Below, one piece after another: positions 1 through 9,317 of a DNA stretch of 64,000 bases; positions within the stretch are counted from its first letter, which is position 1, and every line of letters begins with the position of its first letter. The position numbers and the translations under genes were made by a program. The stretch spans positions 186,001-250,000 of the forward strand of contig JAGWNK010000001.1 of the NCBI GenBank assembly GCA_028871345.1, in the 5' to 3' direction. Under the pieces are notes generated by a model. The model did not search any database. It was given only the letters and a program-made list of their open reading frames with translations, and was not told the origin of the DNA. This stretch comes from Alphaproteobacteria bacterium (lineage in GTDB: Bacteria > Pseudomonadota > Alphaproteobacteria > Micropepsales > Micropepsaceae).

Positions 1-2197
1 CGATGAACCGGTTGAGGCGCTCGGCCTCCTCCTGGATCATGGCCAGCAGCTCATCCTGAGAGGCATCGTCAAGTGTCATTCGCTGAGAGCGCAAGCTCGT
101 GGCTGAGCCCAGAATGGAGGCCAGAGGGGTGCGCAAGTCGTGCGAAATCGAGGTCAAGAGGGCAGCCCGCAAGCGTTCCGTCTCGGCCGTCAGCTTGGCG
201 CGGTCGATATCGGCAACCAGGTTGATGCGCTCGATGGCGAGCGCCGCCTGATCGGATAGCGCATCAAAGAGGCGCTTCTGGTCGGGTGTCAGCAAGGGCC
301 CGGCGCGATCTGAATCGAGGCCGATGACACCCACAAGACCGCGGCCGGTGCGCATCGGCAGGAAAAACCGCTTGGCGCCGGGCAGTGTATCGGCGCCACG
401 GCCCGCGGGGCTGGCATGTTCCCATACCCATTTGGCGGCCGCCATGTCGGCCTGATCCAGTTCGTCTTCGGGCGGATAACCGGCGCGGACCGCCACGGTT
501 TCACCGTCGGGCAGAAGAATGACGACACGCACCTTCAGCATATGGGCAATCTGGTAAGCCGTGGCCCACAACAGGTCATCCAGGGAGAACACAACTGCCA
601 GCTTGCGGCTGAAGAGATAGAGGTTCTCCGTCATGGCCGCTCTGTCACGTGTCAGCACCGCATGCGCGCGCACGCGGGCGGCCATGTTGCTGGCCACGAT
701 GGCGACGAAACCGAAGAAGAACACGTTCACGACATTGGCCGGGTCGGCGATCGTGAAGGTGTAAAGCGGCGGCAGGAAGAAGAAATTGTAGGCCAAGGCG
801 CTGACCACCACTGCCAGCAGCGCGGGCCACAGACCATAAGTGATTGCGCTCATGAACACGGCGGTGAGGAACACCAGACCGATATTGGACGGCCCGATCC
901 GGAAATATTGCAGCGCAAGCCCCACCAGCAGAGCCACGCCAACCATCATCACACTGCCCAAATGGCTGGTGGGATTGAGTGCGGCTTCCAAAGCTGCCTC
1001 GAAGCGCTGTACGCTGAGGGATTTTGCGGTTTCACGACCCTTCATTGCCCGCGTCAGCTGATCGGGCACGACGTGCACCGCAATGCCGCCGGCCCGCCGG
1101 ATGATCTCGAAGGTCGTGGAGCGGCGCATCAAGGTCGACCACCACGAGCGGTGGGTGGTGGATGTGACGATGTGGGTGAAGTTGTGGGCGTGGGCGTAAT
1201 CCACAATGCCTTCGGCCACGTTCGAGCCCGGTACGGTGATGGCCTGACCGCCAAGTCGTGTCGCCACGCGCAGTGCATCGGCGATGCGGTCGCGCTCGGC
1301 ATCGGTGAAAGTTTGCGCGGTCGGCGTTTCCACATAGACGGCCGCCCAGGCCGCATGCAGCCGCTCCGCCAGACGGCGGCCATAACGCACAAGCGCGGCC
1401 CCGCCGGGACGTTCGTTGATGCGCACCAGCACGCGCTCGCCGGCTTCCCAGGGACCCTGGATGGCGTGCGAGCGCATGTAATTGACCATCTGCTCGTCCA
1501 CGCGTTGGGCGGTGCGGCGCAGCGCCAATTCACGCAATGCTGTGAGATTGCCCGGGACGAAGTAGTGTTGCGTCGCCCGCTGCGCCGCGTCGGGGAGATA
1601 GACCTTACCTTCCTTGAGACGCTGGATGAGGTCTTCCGGTGTCAGGTCCACCACTTCCACGTCGTTGGCGCGGTCGAGGATGGAATCGGGCACGGTTTCG
1701 TTGACACGCACCCGCGTGATCCGCGCCACCACGTCGTTCAGACTTTCCAGGTGCTGAACGTTGAGGGTGCTGTAGACGTCGATCCCGGCCGCGAGGATTT
1801 CCTCCACATCGAGATAGCGTTTGGGATGTCGGCTGCCTTCCACATTGGTGTGGGCCAGTTCGTCAACCAGTACGAGCCTGGGCTTGCGCAGCAGGATCGC
1901 GTCAAGATCCATTTCGGCCAGCACGTGCCCCCTGTAGGGCATGCGCTTCTTGGGGATATGCTCGATGCCCTTGGTCAGCATCTCGGTTTCGACACGACCA
2001 TGGGTCTCAACAACCCCGATGACAACATCCACACCTTCGAGCTTGCGCTGGCGCGCTTGGGTCAGCATCTCATAGGTTTTGCCGACTCCGGGCGCGGCCC
2101 CGAGAAAGATCTTCAGCCGGCCGTGACCTTCGCCGGCGGCCTGGTTCAACAGCGCTTCCGGCGATGGCCTGTCGTGATCGGGGACATTGTCACTCAT
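1..2197 (-). CDS. kdpD: KdpD osmosensitive K+ sensor histidine kinase (3' end outside window)
   Basis: Sensor kinase of the KdpDE system that switches on kdpFABC when K+ is scarce. About 732 codons are visible from an ATG at 2197; the reading frame stays open to base 1, so the end of the kinase core is missing. In order: KdpD N-terminal domain with Walker A (GAAPGVGKT, about residues 32-40) and the ELAHTN motif; a USP-like domain; a four-helix DUF4118 membrane region at roughly residues 400-500; a GAF-like segment; and the start of HisKA with the phosphoacceptor His in SHDLRTPL near residue 685. It lies 29 bases after kdpC, so it is probably co-transcribed with the pump genes. The partner KdpE would be expected beyond the left edge. 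Confidence 0.95.
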   Translation of the reverse strand, partial: MSDNVPDHDRPSPEALLNQAAGEGHGRLKIFLGAAPGVGKTYEMLTQARQRKLEGVDVVIGVVETHGRVETEMLTKGIEHIPKKRMPYRGHVLAEMDLDAILLRKPRLVLVDELAHTNVEGSRHPKRYLDVEEILAAGIDVYSTLNVQHLESLNDVVARITRVRVNETVPDSILDRANDVEVVDLTPEDLIQRLKEGKVYLPDAAQRATQHYFVPGNLTALRELALRRTAQRVDEQMVNYMRSHAIQGPWEAGERVLVRINERPGGAALVRYGRRLAERLHAAWAAVYVETPTAQTFTDAERDRIADALRVATRLGGQAITVPGSNVAEGIVDYAHAHNFTHIVTSTTHRSWWSTLMRRSTTFEIIRRAGGIAVHVVPDQLTRAMKGRETAKSLSVQRFEAALEAALNPTSHLGSVMMVGVALLVGLALQYFRIGPSNIGLVFLTAVFMSAITYGLWPALLAVVVSALAYNFFFLPPLYTFTIADPANVVNVFFFGFVAIVASNMAARVRAHAVLTRDRAAMTENLYLFSRKLAVVFSLDDLLWATAYQIAHMLKVRVVILLPDGETVAVRAGYPPEDELDQADMAAAKWVWEHASPAGRGADTLPGAKRFFLPMRTGRGLVGVIGLDSDRAGPLLTPDQKRLFDALSDQAALAIERINLVADIDRAKLTAETERLRAALLTSISHDLRTPLASILGSATSLRSQRMTLDDASQDELLAMIQEEAERLNRFI

Positions 2198-2226
2198 GGT
2201 GGCGCGAGATTCTCCCGGCCTGGAAT

Positions 2227-2832
2227 CTACGCTTTTCCCGGCTTATGCGCAGCGCTTTGTGCGGAACGGGCCAAAGCGTCAAGGTCAAGGTTCAGCTGCA
2301 AAACATTGACATGCGGCTCGCCGATGAGCCCGACAACACGCTGCGCGATGTGGGCCTTGACCAGCGCCCGGACCTTGTCTTCGGAGAGACCCCGGGCTTT
2401 GGCGATACGCGGTACCTGGAACAGGGCGGCCGCGGGCGTGATATCGGGGTCGAGACCACTTGCCGAGGTTGTGATGAGGTCGACCGGCACCGGCGCGCCC
2501 GGGTTCTCCTTGTGCAGCTTGGCCGTATCGGCCTTGATGCGGTCCAGCAGCTTTTTGGAGGTTGGCCCCAGGTTGGAGCCGCCCGAATTGGCGGCGTCAT
2601 AGCCGTTGCCGGCGGCCGACGGGCGGCCGTGGAAATATTTGCCGGAGGCAAATTGCTGACCGATCAATTGCGAACCGATCACCTTGCCGTTCTTCTCGAT
2701 CAGGCTGCCGTTCGCCTGATGCGGGAAAAGAACCTGCGCGACCCCGGTCATGCCGAGGGGATAGAGGATTCCGGTGATCAGCGTCATGACCAGGATCATC
2801 GCAAAGGCGGGCCAGAGTTGTTTCAGGACCAT
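2227..2832 (-). CDS. kdpC: KdpC, potassium-transporting ATPase subunit C
   Basis: Small subunit that stabilises the KdpFABC potassium pump in the inner membrane. The 201-residue length is normal. One N-terminal membrane helix (about residues 8-30) is followed by the conserved periplasmic part with [16 protein letters not shown]-type and [13 protein letters not shown] motifs and the C-terminal [15 protein letters not shown] stretch. It sits 15 bases after kdpB and before kdpD, in the canonical gene order. Confidence 0.96.
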   Translation of the reverse strand: MVLKQLWPAFAMILVMTLITGILYPLGMTGVAQVLFPHQANGSLIEKNGKVIGSQLIGQQFASGKYFHGRPSAAGNGYDAANSGGSNLGPTSKKLLDRIKADTAKLHKENPGAPVPVDLITTSASGLDPDITPAAALFQVPRIAKARGLSEDKVRALVKAHIAQRVVGLIGEPHVNVLQLNLDLDALARSAQSAAHKPGKA

Positions 2833-2847
2833 CTTTTCCTCGTGTTC

Positions 2848-4905
2848 TCAGGCCAAGCCGACAGCGGCGACGAAGATGTCGATCAACTTGATGCCGATGA
2901 ACGGCACGATGAGCCCGCCCAGGCCATAGACCAGCAGATTGCGTTTCAGGAGATTGGCCGCACCGACCGCCCGGTATTTCACACCCGTGAGGGCCAGCGG
3001 GATAAGCGCCATGATGATCAGCGCATTGAAGATGATGGCCGACAGGATGGCACTCTGCGGCGAGTGCAGCCCCATGATGTCGAGCGCCTGAAGCTGCGGA
3101 TAGAAGGCGACGAACATCGCCGGGATGATGGCGAAATATTTGGCGACGTCGTTGGCGATCGAGAAGGTGGTGAGCGCGCCGCGGGTCATCAGCAGCTGCT
3201 TGCCGATCTCCACGATCTCGATGAGCTTGGTGGGGTCGCTGTCGAGGTCGACCATGTTGCCGGCTTCACGCGCCGCCATGGTTCCGGTGTTCATCGCCAC
3301 ACCGACATCGGCTTGCGCCAGAGCGGGCGCATCATTCGTGCCGTCGCCGCACATGGCCACCAGCTTGCCCTTGGCCTGTTCGTCGCGGATCAGCTTGAGC
3401 TTGGTTTCGGGTGTGGCCTGGGCCAGGAAGTCGTCCACACCGGATTCGGCGGCGATGGCGGCTGCCGTGAGCGGGTTGTCGCCGGTGATCATCACCGTGC
3501 GGATGCCCATCCGGCGCAGCTCCACGAAGCGTTCGCGGATGCCGCCTTTGACGATGTCCTTCAGATGGATGACGCCGAGCAGCTTTCGATCCTTGGCGAC
3601 CGCAAGGGGCGTGCCGCCCGATTTGGCGATCCGCTCCGCGGCCGTGGTGAGCTCGGCGGCGCCGGCCGCGCCCTGCCCGGCCCAGGCCAGCACGGCATCC
3701 ACCGCACCCTTGCGAATGGACACGCCCTCGCTGTCGACGCCGCTGATGCGGGTCTGGGCCGAGAACGGAATGAAGTGGGCGTGCATCGGGCTCATGTCAC
3801 GGCCGCGGATGCCATACTTCTCCTTGGCGAGGACCACGATGGAACGTCCTTCCGGGGTTTCGTCAGAGAGGGAAGCCAATTGGGCTGCATCGGCCAGATC
3901 GCGCTGATCAACACCCGCCAGCGGAACGAATTCCGTCGCCTGGCGATTGCCGAGCGTGATCGTGCCGGTCTTGTCGAGCAGCAGCGTGTCGACATCGCCT
4001 GCCGCTTCCACGGCGCGGCCGGACATGGCGAGCACATTGAACCGCACCAGTCGGTCCATGCCGGCAATGCCGATGGCGGACAACAGCGCACCGATCGCCG
4101 TGGGGATCAAGGTGACGAACAAGGCCACCAGCACCAGAACCGTAATGTGCCCGCCCGCATAGGCGGCAAAGCTCGGGATCGTGGCCACGGCGAAGACGAA
4201 GATCAGCGTCATGCCCGCGAGCAGGATGTTGAGCGCGATCTCGTTGGGCGTCTTCTGGCGTTCGGCGCCTTCCACCAGCGCGATCATACGATCGAGGAAG
4301 GTGGAGCCTTGCGTGGCCGTGATCCGGACCACGATGAAATCCGACAGCACGCGCGTGCCGCCAGTCACCGCCGAGCGGTCGCCGCCGGATTCCCGGATAA
4401 CGGGCGCGCTTTCGCCAGTGATAGCGGACTCGTCGACCGAGGCAACACCTTCCACGACATCGCCATCGGAGGGAATCAACTCGCCGGCTTCCACCAGCAC
4501 AAGGTCGCCGCGCGTCAGTTCATGGGCGGGCACCTGGCGCCAGACCTTCAGCGCCTGGTCGGCGAGTTTCTTGGCGGTCAGTTCGGTTTTGGTCTTGCGC
4601 AGGCTGGCGGCCTGCGCCTTGCCGCGACCTTCGGCAACGGCTTCCGCAAAATTGGCGAACAGCACCGTGAACCAGAGCCAGAGATTGATCTGGAAGGAGA
4701 ACCAGAGGCTGGCGCCGCCCGTGAACAGGTCGCGGATGAACAAAACCGTGGTCAGGCTGGCGACAATCTCCACCACGAACATGACGGGGTTCTTCATCAT
4801 GTGCCGCGGGTTCAATTTCCTGAACGCGACGCCGATGGCCGGCACCAGGATTTCCGGATTGGTGATTGTCGAAGCCCGCGCGCGGGATTTTTCCTGATTG
4901 GGCAT
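2848..4905 (-). CDS. kdpB: KdpB, potassium-transporting P-type ATPase catalytic subunit
   Basis: P-type ATPase that hydrolyses ATP to energise K+ import through KdpA. The 685 residues match the family. The phosphorylated aspartate lies in [13 protein letters not shown], the actuator TGES motif in AITGESAPV, the nucleotide-binding domain in the middle and the hinge [10 protein letters not shown] further on; membrane helices flank these. The start at 4905 gives the typical N-terminus followed by [16 protein letters not shown]. It follows kdpA by 13 bases. Confidence 0.97.
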   Translation of the reverse strand: MPNQEKSRARASTITNPEILVPAIGVAFRKLNPRHMMKNPVMFVVEIVASLTTVLFIRDLFTGGASLWFSFQINLWLWFTVLFANFAEAVAEGRGKAQAASLRKTKTELTAKKLADQALKVWRQVPAHELTRGDLVLVEAGELIPSDGDVVEGVASVDESAITGESAPVIRESGGDRSAVTGGTRVLSDFIVVRITATQGSTFLDRMIALVEGAERQKTPNEIALNILLAGMTLIFVFAVATIPSFAAYAGGHITVLVLVALFVTLIPTAIGALLSAIGIAGMDRLVRFNVLAMSGRAVEAAGDVDTLLLDKTGTITLGNRQATEFVPLAGVDQRDLADAAQLASLSDETPEGRSIVVLAKEKYGIRGRDMSPMHAHFIPFSAQTRISGVDSEGVSIRKGAVDAVLAWAGQGAAGAAELTTAAERIAKSGGTPLAVAKDRKLLGVIHLKDIVKGGIRERFVELRRMGIRTVMITGDNPLTAAAIAAESGVDDFLAQATPETKLKLIRDEQAKGKLVAMCGDGTNDAPALAQADVGVAMNTGTMAAREAGNMVDLDSDPTKLIEIVEIGKQLLMTRGALTTFSIANDVAKYFAIIPAMFVAFYPQLQALDIMGLHSPQSAILSAIIFNALIIMALIPLALTGVKYRAVGAANLLKRNLLVYGLGGLIVPFIGIKLIDIFVAAVGLA

Positions 4906-4918
4906 GGGACTGCGACCT

Positions 4919-6646
4919 TTAGTAGAGATTGCCGGCGTGCATGGCGAAGTGCTCGACGATCGGACCGACCGACAGCGCCGGGAAATAGGTGAGCCCGCCG
5001 ATGATCAGGATCAGGCCGACCGTCAGCCCGACGAAAAGCGGGCCAGTGGTCGGGAAGGTGCCCGCCGATTCCGGGATGATGCGCTTGGCCGCCAGAGAAC
5101 CGGCCACAGCTAATGCGGGCACGATCATCAGGAAGCGACCGATGAACATCGCGGCAGCCAGCGTCGTGTCGTAGAACCAGGTGCTTGCCGTGAGGCCTGC
5201 GAAGGCGCTGCCATTGTTGCCGGTGGCCGATGTGTAGGCATAGAGGATTTCGCTGAAGCCGTGCGGGCCGGAATTGTTGAGACCGACCAATCCTGCGGGC
5301 ACCACAGCGGCGATCGCCGTAAAGCCGAGGATGGATAGCGGCAGGATCAGAATGGCCAGCATCGCCATCTTCACCTCATAGGCTTCCAGCTTCTTGCCGA
5401 GATATTCCGGCGTGCGCCCGACCATCAGTCCCGCGACGAACATCGCCACGATGACGAACAACAGCATGCCGTAGAGACCCGATCCGACGCCGCCAAAGAT
5501 GATCTCGCCGAGCTGGATGTTGATCATGGGGATCATGCCGCCCAAAGGCGTGAAGCTGTCGTGCATGGCGTTGACGGCACCGCAGGAAGCGTCGGTCGTG
5601 ATGGTGGCGAAGAGCGCCGAATTGGCGATGCCGAAGCGGACCTCCTTGCCTTCCATATTGCCGCCGGCCTGCAGCGCGCTCGCTGTCTGGTCGATGTGCA
5701 GTGGCGCCAAGGCCGGATTGCCGGCCGCCTCGGCCCAATAGGTCGTGGCCGTGCCCGCGAGAAAGAGCACACCCATGACGGCAAAGATCGCCCAGCCCTG
5801 TCGCTCGCTACCGACCATGCGGCCGAACACATTGGTGAGGGCGGCGCCGATGGAGAAGATCAGGATGATCTGCACCAGATTGGTGATCGCCGACGGGTTC
5901 TCTAAGGGATGGGCCGAATTGGCGTTGAAGAAGCCGCCGCCATTGGTGCCGAACATCTTGATGGCTTCCTGGGACGCCACCGGTCCTTGGGCGATCAGTT
6001 GCTTGGCGCCTTCCAGGGTGGTCGCCGCCGTGTAGGGCAGCAGGTTCTGCGGCACGCCCTGCCAGACGAAGAACAGGCCGACGATGATCGAGATGGGCAA
6101 CAGCACGTAAAGTGTGCAGCGGGTGAGATCGACCCAGAAATTGCCGATGGTCTTGGCGGAGCGGCGCGCAAAGCCGCGGATCAACGCGATTGCCAGCGCG
6201 ATGCCTGTGGCCGCCGAGAGGAAGTTGTGCACCGTGAGCCCCGCCATCTGGGTCAGATAGCTCATGGTGGTTTCGGGCACATAGGACTGCCAGTTCGTGT
6301 TGGTGACGAAGCTGATTGCGGTGTTGAACGCCAGATGGTCGGGTACCGCCGGCATGCTCTGCGGGTTGAACGGCAAGACGGCCTGGAAACGCTGGATCAG
6401 ATAAAGTGTGATGAAGCCGGCGAAGCTGAAGACCAGCATGGCGACGCAGTAAATCGTCCAGTGCTGCTCCTCCTTCTCATTGATCCGGCAGATGGCGTAG
6501 ACCGCGCGTTCGATGGGGCGCAGAACCGGCCACAGCAACGTGCGCTCGCCGTTGAAAACCCGCGTCATGTAACCGCCAAAAGGCTTGGTGATAGCGATCA
6601 CGATGAGCGAAAAGAGGATGATTTGGACCCAGCCGTTCGATGTCAT
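4919..6646 (-). CDS. kdpA: KdpA, potassium-transporting ATPase K+-selective subunit
   Basis: K+-binding and translocating subunit, a relative of the SKT/Trk channels. The 575 residues carry about ten membrane helices and the repeated selectivity-filter-like loops, for example [30 protein letters not shown] and [22 protein letters not shown] Shine-Dalgarno stands 7 bases before the ATG at 6646. It follows kdpF by 9 bases. Confidence 0.97.
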   Translation of the reverse strand: MTSNGWVQIILFSLIVIAITKPFGGYMTRVFNGERTLLWPVLRPIERAVYAICRINEKEEQHWTIYCVAMLVFSFAGFITLYLIQRFQAVLPFNPQSMPAVPDHLAFNTAISFVTNTNWQSYVPETTMSYLTQMAGLTVHNFLSAATGIALAIALIRGFARRSAKTIGNFWVDLTRCTLYVLLPISIIVGLFFVWQGVPQNLLPYTAATTLEGAKQLIAQGPVASQEAIKMFGTNGGGFFNANSAHPLENPSAITNLVQIILIFSIGAALTNVFGRMVGSERQGWAIFAVMGVLFLAGTATTYWAEAAGNPALAPLHIDQTASALQAGGNMEGKEVRFGIANSALFATITTDASCGAVNAMHDSFTPLGGMIPMINIQLGEIIFGGVGSGLYGMLLFVIVAMFVAGLMVGRTPEYLGKKLEAYEVKMAMLAILILPLSILGFTAIAAVVPAGLVGLNNSGPHGFSEILYAYTSATGNNGSAFAGLTASTWFYDTTLAAAMFIGRFLMIVPALAVAGSLAAKRIIPESAGTFPTTGPLFVGLTVGLILIIGGLTYFPALSVGPIVEHFAMHAGNLY

Positions 6647-6655
6647 GGTGGTGCC

Positions 6656-6745
6656 TCAGAACTTTTCCGGGCGGATCAGCGCGAAAACGAGATAGGCGAG
6701 AATGCCGAGCGTCACGATCGCGCCCAGCGCATAGTCCAGCGTCAT
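6656..6745 (-). CDS. kdpF: KdpF, 29-residue stabilising subunit
   Basis: Single-helix peptide of the Kdp complex. It reads MTLDYALGAIVTLGILAYLV and ends in FALIRPEKF; the hydrophobic helix and the C-terminal RPEKF match the KdpF signature (LxPERF). GAGG stands 5 bases upstream of the ATG, and kdpA follows 9 bases later. It is recognised by position and the end motif. Confidence 0.93.
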   Translation of the reverse strand: MTLDYALGAIVTLGILAYLVFALIRPEKF

Positions 6746-6752
6746 CAGAACC

Positions 6753-6836
6753 TCACAACCGGTTGCAGGCGATGGTGTAAAGGACCGAGATCGCGAACAA
6801 AGCGGCGCCCAAGGCGACAAGAATCACATCAAACAC
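6753..6836 (-). CDS. 27-residue membrane peptide at the head of the kdp operon
   Basis: A tiny ORF 7 bases upstream of kdpF, opening with GTG at 6836 behind a GGAG Shine-Dalgarno 8 bases away. It reads MFDVILVALGAALFAISVLY and then ends TIACNRL: one membrane helix followed by a short cysteine- and arginine-containing tail. Peptides with this MFD...C.RL layout occur before kdpF in other bacterial kdp operons, in my recollection mostly as unnamed hypotheticals. Either it is an accessory subunit or a leader peptide; the sequence does not decide. Confidence 0.7.
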   Translation of the reverse strand: MFDVILVALGAALFAISVLYTIACNRL

Positions 6837-7225
6837 GGACCAGTCTCCGCGGCTGCGGGCGGCTAAATACGACCGCACCGCATATAAATGCGAGACGGAT
6901 CAGGGGCGCGCGGATATATAAATTTCATATAGAGAGTGCAGCATTTGCGCGGAGTCGCATCACTCCAACCAAACCGGCATCACGCCAAATTCAACGTGTT
7001 TTCGGACACTGGCTTTGAAATCGTCCGGCTCGATATGCAAGTCGATCGACTCGGGTGACTGTGTTGCACCTAAAATGGCGCAGATGCGCTGTCGTCGAAT
7101 CCACGCGATTGGCGGTCTTCAAACCGAGAGAACATCATCCCAACGCCGGGCCCCCTGGCGCGTTGCGCATATTGGACAAATATTGGACACGCCACCGCAC
7201 TAAAAACCTAAATCTTTGATTTCAT
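6837..7225. other. Intergenic region between the kdp operon and tRNA-Glu
   Basis: 389 bases with no convincing gene. Near the kdp side lies an AT-rich block at 6914-6931 (ATATATAAATTTCATATA) and a second small ATATAAAT cluster near 6881-6888. These stand out in GC-rich surroundings and are where a KdpE-controlled promoter would be expected. The tRNA side contains the short direct repeat described separately. No clear sigma-70 hexamers or terminator are visible. Confidence 0.5.
7169..7189. repeat. Tandem 10-mer ATATTGGACA, period 11
   Basis: ATATTGGACA occurs at 7169-7178 and again at 7180-7189, separated by one base. It lies 37 bases beyond the 3' end of tRNA-Glu. It could be a binding site or an integration scar next to the tRNA, but no integrase gene or matching second end is visible. 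Confidence 0.4.
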
Positions 7226-7300
7226 TGGCGCTCCCAACCGGAATCGAACCGGTGTTTCAGCCTTGAGAGGGCCGCGTCCTGACCGCTAGACGATGGGAGC
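7226..7300 (-). tRNA. tRNA-Glu (anticodon CTC), CCA encoded
   Basis: Reading the minus strand, the acceptor GCTCCCA pairs with TGGGAGC, followed by discriminator G and an encoded CCA. The D-arm starts TCGTCTAG as in E. coli tRNA-Glu. The anticodon loop is CTCTCAA with CTC at 7267-7265. The T-arm is ACCGG-TTCGATT-CCGGT. All four stems form, with one G-T pair in the anticodon stem. Confidence 0.96.
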
Positions 7301-7338
7301 CAGCGGAAGGGCGCTTATACGGGCGCCCGCCCGCCAGT

Positions 7339-7773
7339 TCAAGCGACGGCGCCGCCCGGCCGAGGATCGGCCACCAGCGCCAAGGCCTCGAAGGCAGCAC
7401 CATGGAATGCGCCGATCGTCGCCGCGGAATCGGCACCGAATGCCGCGATCACCCAGACGAAGCCTTCCTCGCCCCCACCCGCGCGGTCGCGCGCCGAGGG
7501 CAGCGGACGGCCATTCGGGTGCGAGTGATAGCAACCGACAACCTCACGGCCCGTGCCCCGGAGGCAGCGCAAGAGCCGCAAATGGAGAACGGGATCGAGC
7601 TCGAAGCCGGTGGCGGGATCGGGTGCGAGATTGGCGGAGGGATGCATAGCTAGGGCGCGGATCGTGCCGCCGTCCCGCATGCCTTCCAGCAGCCCGCAAC
7701 ATTCGTTCGGATAAGCAGTGCGGGCTTCGGCTTCGATCCGCGTACGGAGGTCTTGCGCAAGAATCAGGATCAC
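7339..7773 (-). CDS. JAMM/MPN+ (M67 family) metallopeptidase
   Basis: Predicted zinc-dependent JAB/MPN isopeptidase-like protein of 144 residues. The JAMM set is complete: Glu24 in NECCGLLEG, then HSHPNGRPLPSARD giving the two His, the Ser and the Asp ligand. Bacterial relatives act on ubiquitin-like or sulfur-carrier proteins or are uncharacterised; no ThiS/MoaD-like partner is adjacent here. GTG at 7773 is preferred because the frame upstream of it is low-complexity and lacks family similarity. The reading frame itself extends to 7938. Confidence 0.8.
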   Translation of the reverse strand: MILILAQDLRTRIEAEARTAYPNECCGLLEGMRDGGTIRALAMHPSANLAPDPATGFELDPVLHLRLLRCLRGTGREVVGCYHSHPNGRPLPSARDRAGGGEEGFVWVIAAFGADSAATIGAFHGAAFEALALVADPRPGGAVA

Positions 7774-7811
7774 GGCGTACGTCCCAGACGCGACCACGCG
7801 CGCCTTCGCCC

Positions 7812-7834
7812 CCTCCCCCCGCAGACCGGGGAGG
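7812..7834. repeat. GC-rich inverted repeat in short intergenic gap
   Basis: CCTCCCC (7812-7818) pairs with GGGGAGG (7828-7834) across a 9-base loop, between the JAMM gene and the membrane-anchored gene to its right. There is no T-run, so it is not a standard intrinsic terminator. It resembles the palindromic intergenic repeats seen elsewhere in alphaproteobacteria. Confidence 0.45.
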
Positions 7835-7846
7835 AAACCCAACCGC

Positions 7847-8293
7847 TCACCGCGGGGCTTCGGCGTGGATCTGGGCCACCACATGGCCGTCGTTGAGGTC
7901 GATGATGTCGATCTCGTCCTGCGTGCCCGAGCGGACATGCAGGATCAGCCGGCCCGGTTGCGTGTCGTTCGACAGGATATGGAAACCCGGCGCCAGCGAC
8001 ATCGACAGCGGCTTGGCGGGCGCGGCCGGCGCGCCTTCAGCCGGGGCCGCGGCGTGTCCCCAGCCCTTGGCGAAGCCCACAACCAACAGACCGATGGCGA
8101 CGACGATCAACACCGCCAGGGTGATGACGGCGCCCAGCGCAAGGCGGTAGCCTAGGGCCGATTTGGGATCGACCGGCGTTTCCGTGGCCACATTCGACAC
8201 GACATCCTCCGTTTCCGTGCGCCGCGTGAGCGCTTCCGCCACCGCTTCCGGCGAGCGGCTGGATCGTTTCTTGGCAGGGGCCTGCTCGGACAT
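7847..8293 (-). CDS. Single-pass membrane protein, unknown function (possibly DUF6476-like)
   Basis: 148 residues from the ATG at 8293. A basic cytoplasmic N-terminus (MSEQAPAKKRSSR) is followed by one strong membrane helix (about residues 70-92, LGAVITLAVLIVVAIGLLVV) and an external C-terminal domain with LILHVRSGTQDEIDIIDL. I do not recognise a function; the layout resembles small alphaproteobacterial inner-membrane proteins. Its 5' end overlaps, head to head, the start of the pseudouridine synthase gene on the other strand, so its true start could lie further inside. Confidence 0.65.
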   Translation of the reverse strand: MSEQAPAKKRSSRSPEAVAEALTRRTETEDVVSNVATETPVDPKSALGYRLALGAVITLAVLIVVAIGLLVVGFAKGWGHAAAPAEGAPAAPAKPLSMSLAPGFHILSNDTQPGRLILHVRSGTQDEIDIIDLNDGHVVAQIHAEAPR

Positions 8294-9200
8294 GAGCCGT
8301 TCTCGCTTGCGGCAGCTGATCGATGAAGGCCGCGTTCGCCGCGGCGGCGCGACGATAAGAGACCCCAACCACAGGGTCAAACCGGGAGAGGATTACGAGA
8401 TCGACATCCCCCAGCCCAAGGCCGCCGAACCGCTGGGCGAAAACATTCCGTTGACCGTGGTCTACGAGGATCAGGACCTGATCGTCATCGACAAGCCTGC
8501 CGGGCTCGTGGTGCATCCGGCCGCCGGCAATCCAGACGGCACGCTGGTCAACGCGCTGATCGCCCATTGCGGCGATTCGCTTTCGGGCGTCGGCGGCGTG
8601 GCGCGGCCGGGCATCGTCCACCGCCTCGACAAGGACACCAGCGGGCTGCTGGTGGCCGCCAAGAACGAACGCGCCATGACGAGCCTGGCCAGGCAGTTCG
8701 CCAACCACACGATCGAGCGGGCTTATAAGGCGGTGGTCTGGGGCAGCCCGCGGCTCGGGGAAGGAAGGATCGAGACCCAGATCGGGCGCAATCCCTTCGA
8801 CCGCAAGCGGATGGGCGTGCTGCGCCAGGGCGGCAAGGAGGCGCGCACGCGCTACCGCGTGCTGGAGCGCTTCGGCGATCCCGACCGGCCGCTCGCATCC
8901 CTGATCGAGTGCCGCCTGGAGACCGGGCGCACGCATCAAATCCGCGTGCATCTGACCCATCTGGGCCATCCGCTGATCGGAGACCCCAGCTACGGACGCT
9001 CCCGCCAAGCGCCGCGGCCGAAGACGGCCGAACAGGCGGCGGCTTACGAAACTGTCACGAATTTCCCGCGCCAGGCGCTGCATGCCGGCATTCTGGGCTT
9101 CCAGCACCCCAGCCTGCACCGGACCCTGCGCTTCGAACGCCCCTGGCCCGCGGATTTCGCGGCTCTTATCGCCGCACTGAGGTCCTTGAAACCCGGCTGA
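8217..9200 (+). CDS. rluD: RluA/RluD-family 23S rRNA pseudouridine synthase
   Basis: Converts uridines of 23S rRNA to pseudouridine. An S4 RNA-binding domain begins at about base 8250 (GERLDRFLAG, then SRSRLRQLIDEGRV). The catalytic domain follows with HRLDKDTSGLLVAAKN, whose Asp is the catalytic residue, and later RTHQIRVHLTHLGHPLIGDP. The start is uncertain: TTG 8163, GTG 8217 and GTG 8226 are all possible and none has a clear Shine-Dalgarno. Any of them overlaps the 5' part of the divergent gene ending at 8293. The assignment to RluD rather than another RluA-type enzyme is by general resemblance. Confidence 0.88.
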   Translation: MRRVSASATASGERLDRFLAGACSDMSRSRLRQLIDEGRVRRGGATIRDPNHRVKPGEDYEIDIPQPKAAEPLGENIPLTVVYEDQDLIVIDKPAGLVVHPAAGNPDGTLVNALIAHCGDSLSGVGGVARPGIVHRLDKDTSGLLVAAKNERAMTSLARQFANHTIERAYKAVVWGSPRLGEGRIETQIGRNPFDRKRMGVLRQGGKEARTRYRVLERFGDPDRPLASLIECRLETGRTHQIRVHLTHLGHPLIGDPSYGRSRQAPRPKTAEQAAAYETVTNFPRQALHAGILGFQHPSLHRTLRFERPWPADFAALIAALRSLKPG

Positions 9201-9317
9201 TCCGCCCTAAATCATGGGCGACGATTCCGGCTCGGGTGCGTTACCTTTATAAAGCGGGCCTCCGGGCGTACATCATTGGGGCGGGCGCGCTTGGGCGCCT
9301 GCAAGAGGGACACGAGC

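Noticed and set aside
416-4992. Very long plus-strand open frames opposite kdpD, kdpC and kdpB (728 and 942 codons)
   Set aside because: They are antisense shadows of the kdp genes, rich in His, Gln and Arg with no domain signature; GC-rich coding leaves the opposite frames open.
7169-7300. Possible integration (att) site at tRNA-Glu
   Set aside because: No integrase, no second copy of the tRNA 3' end and no change in gene character; the tandem 10-mer alone is not enough.
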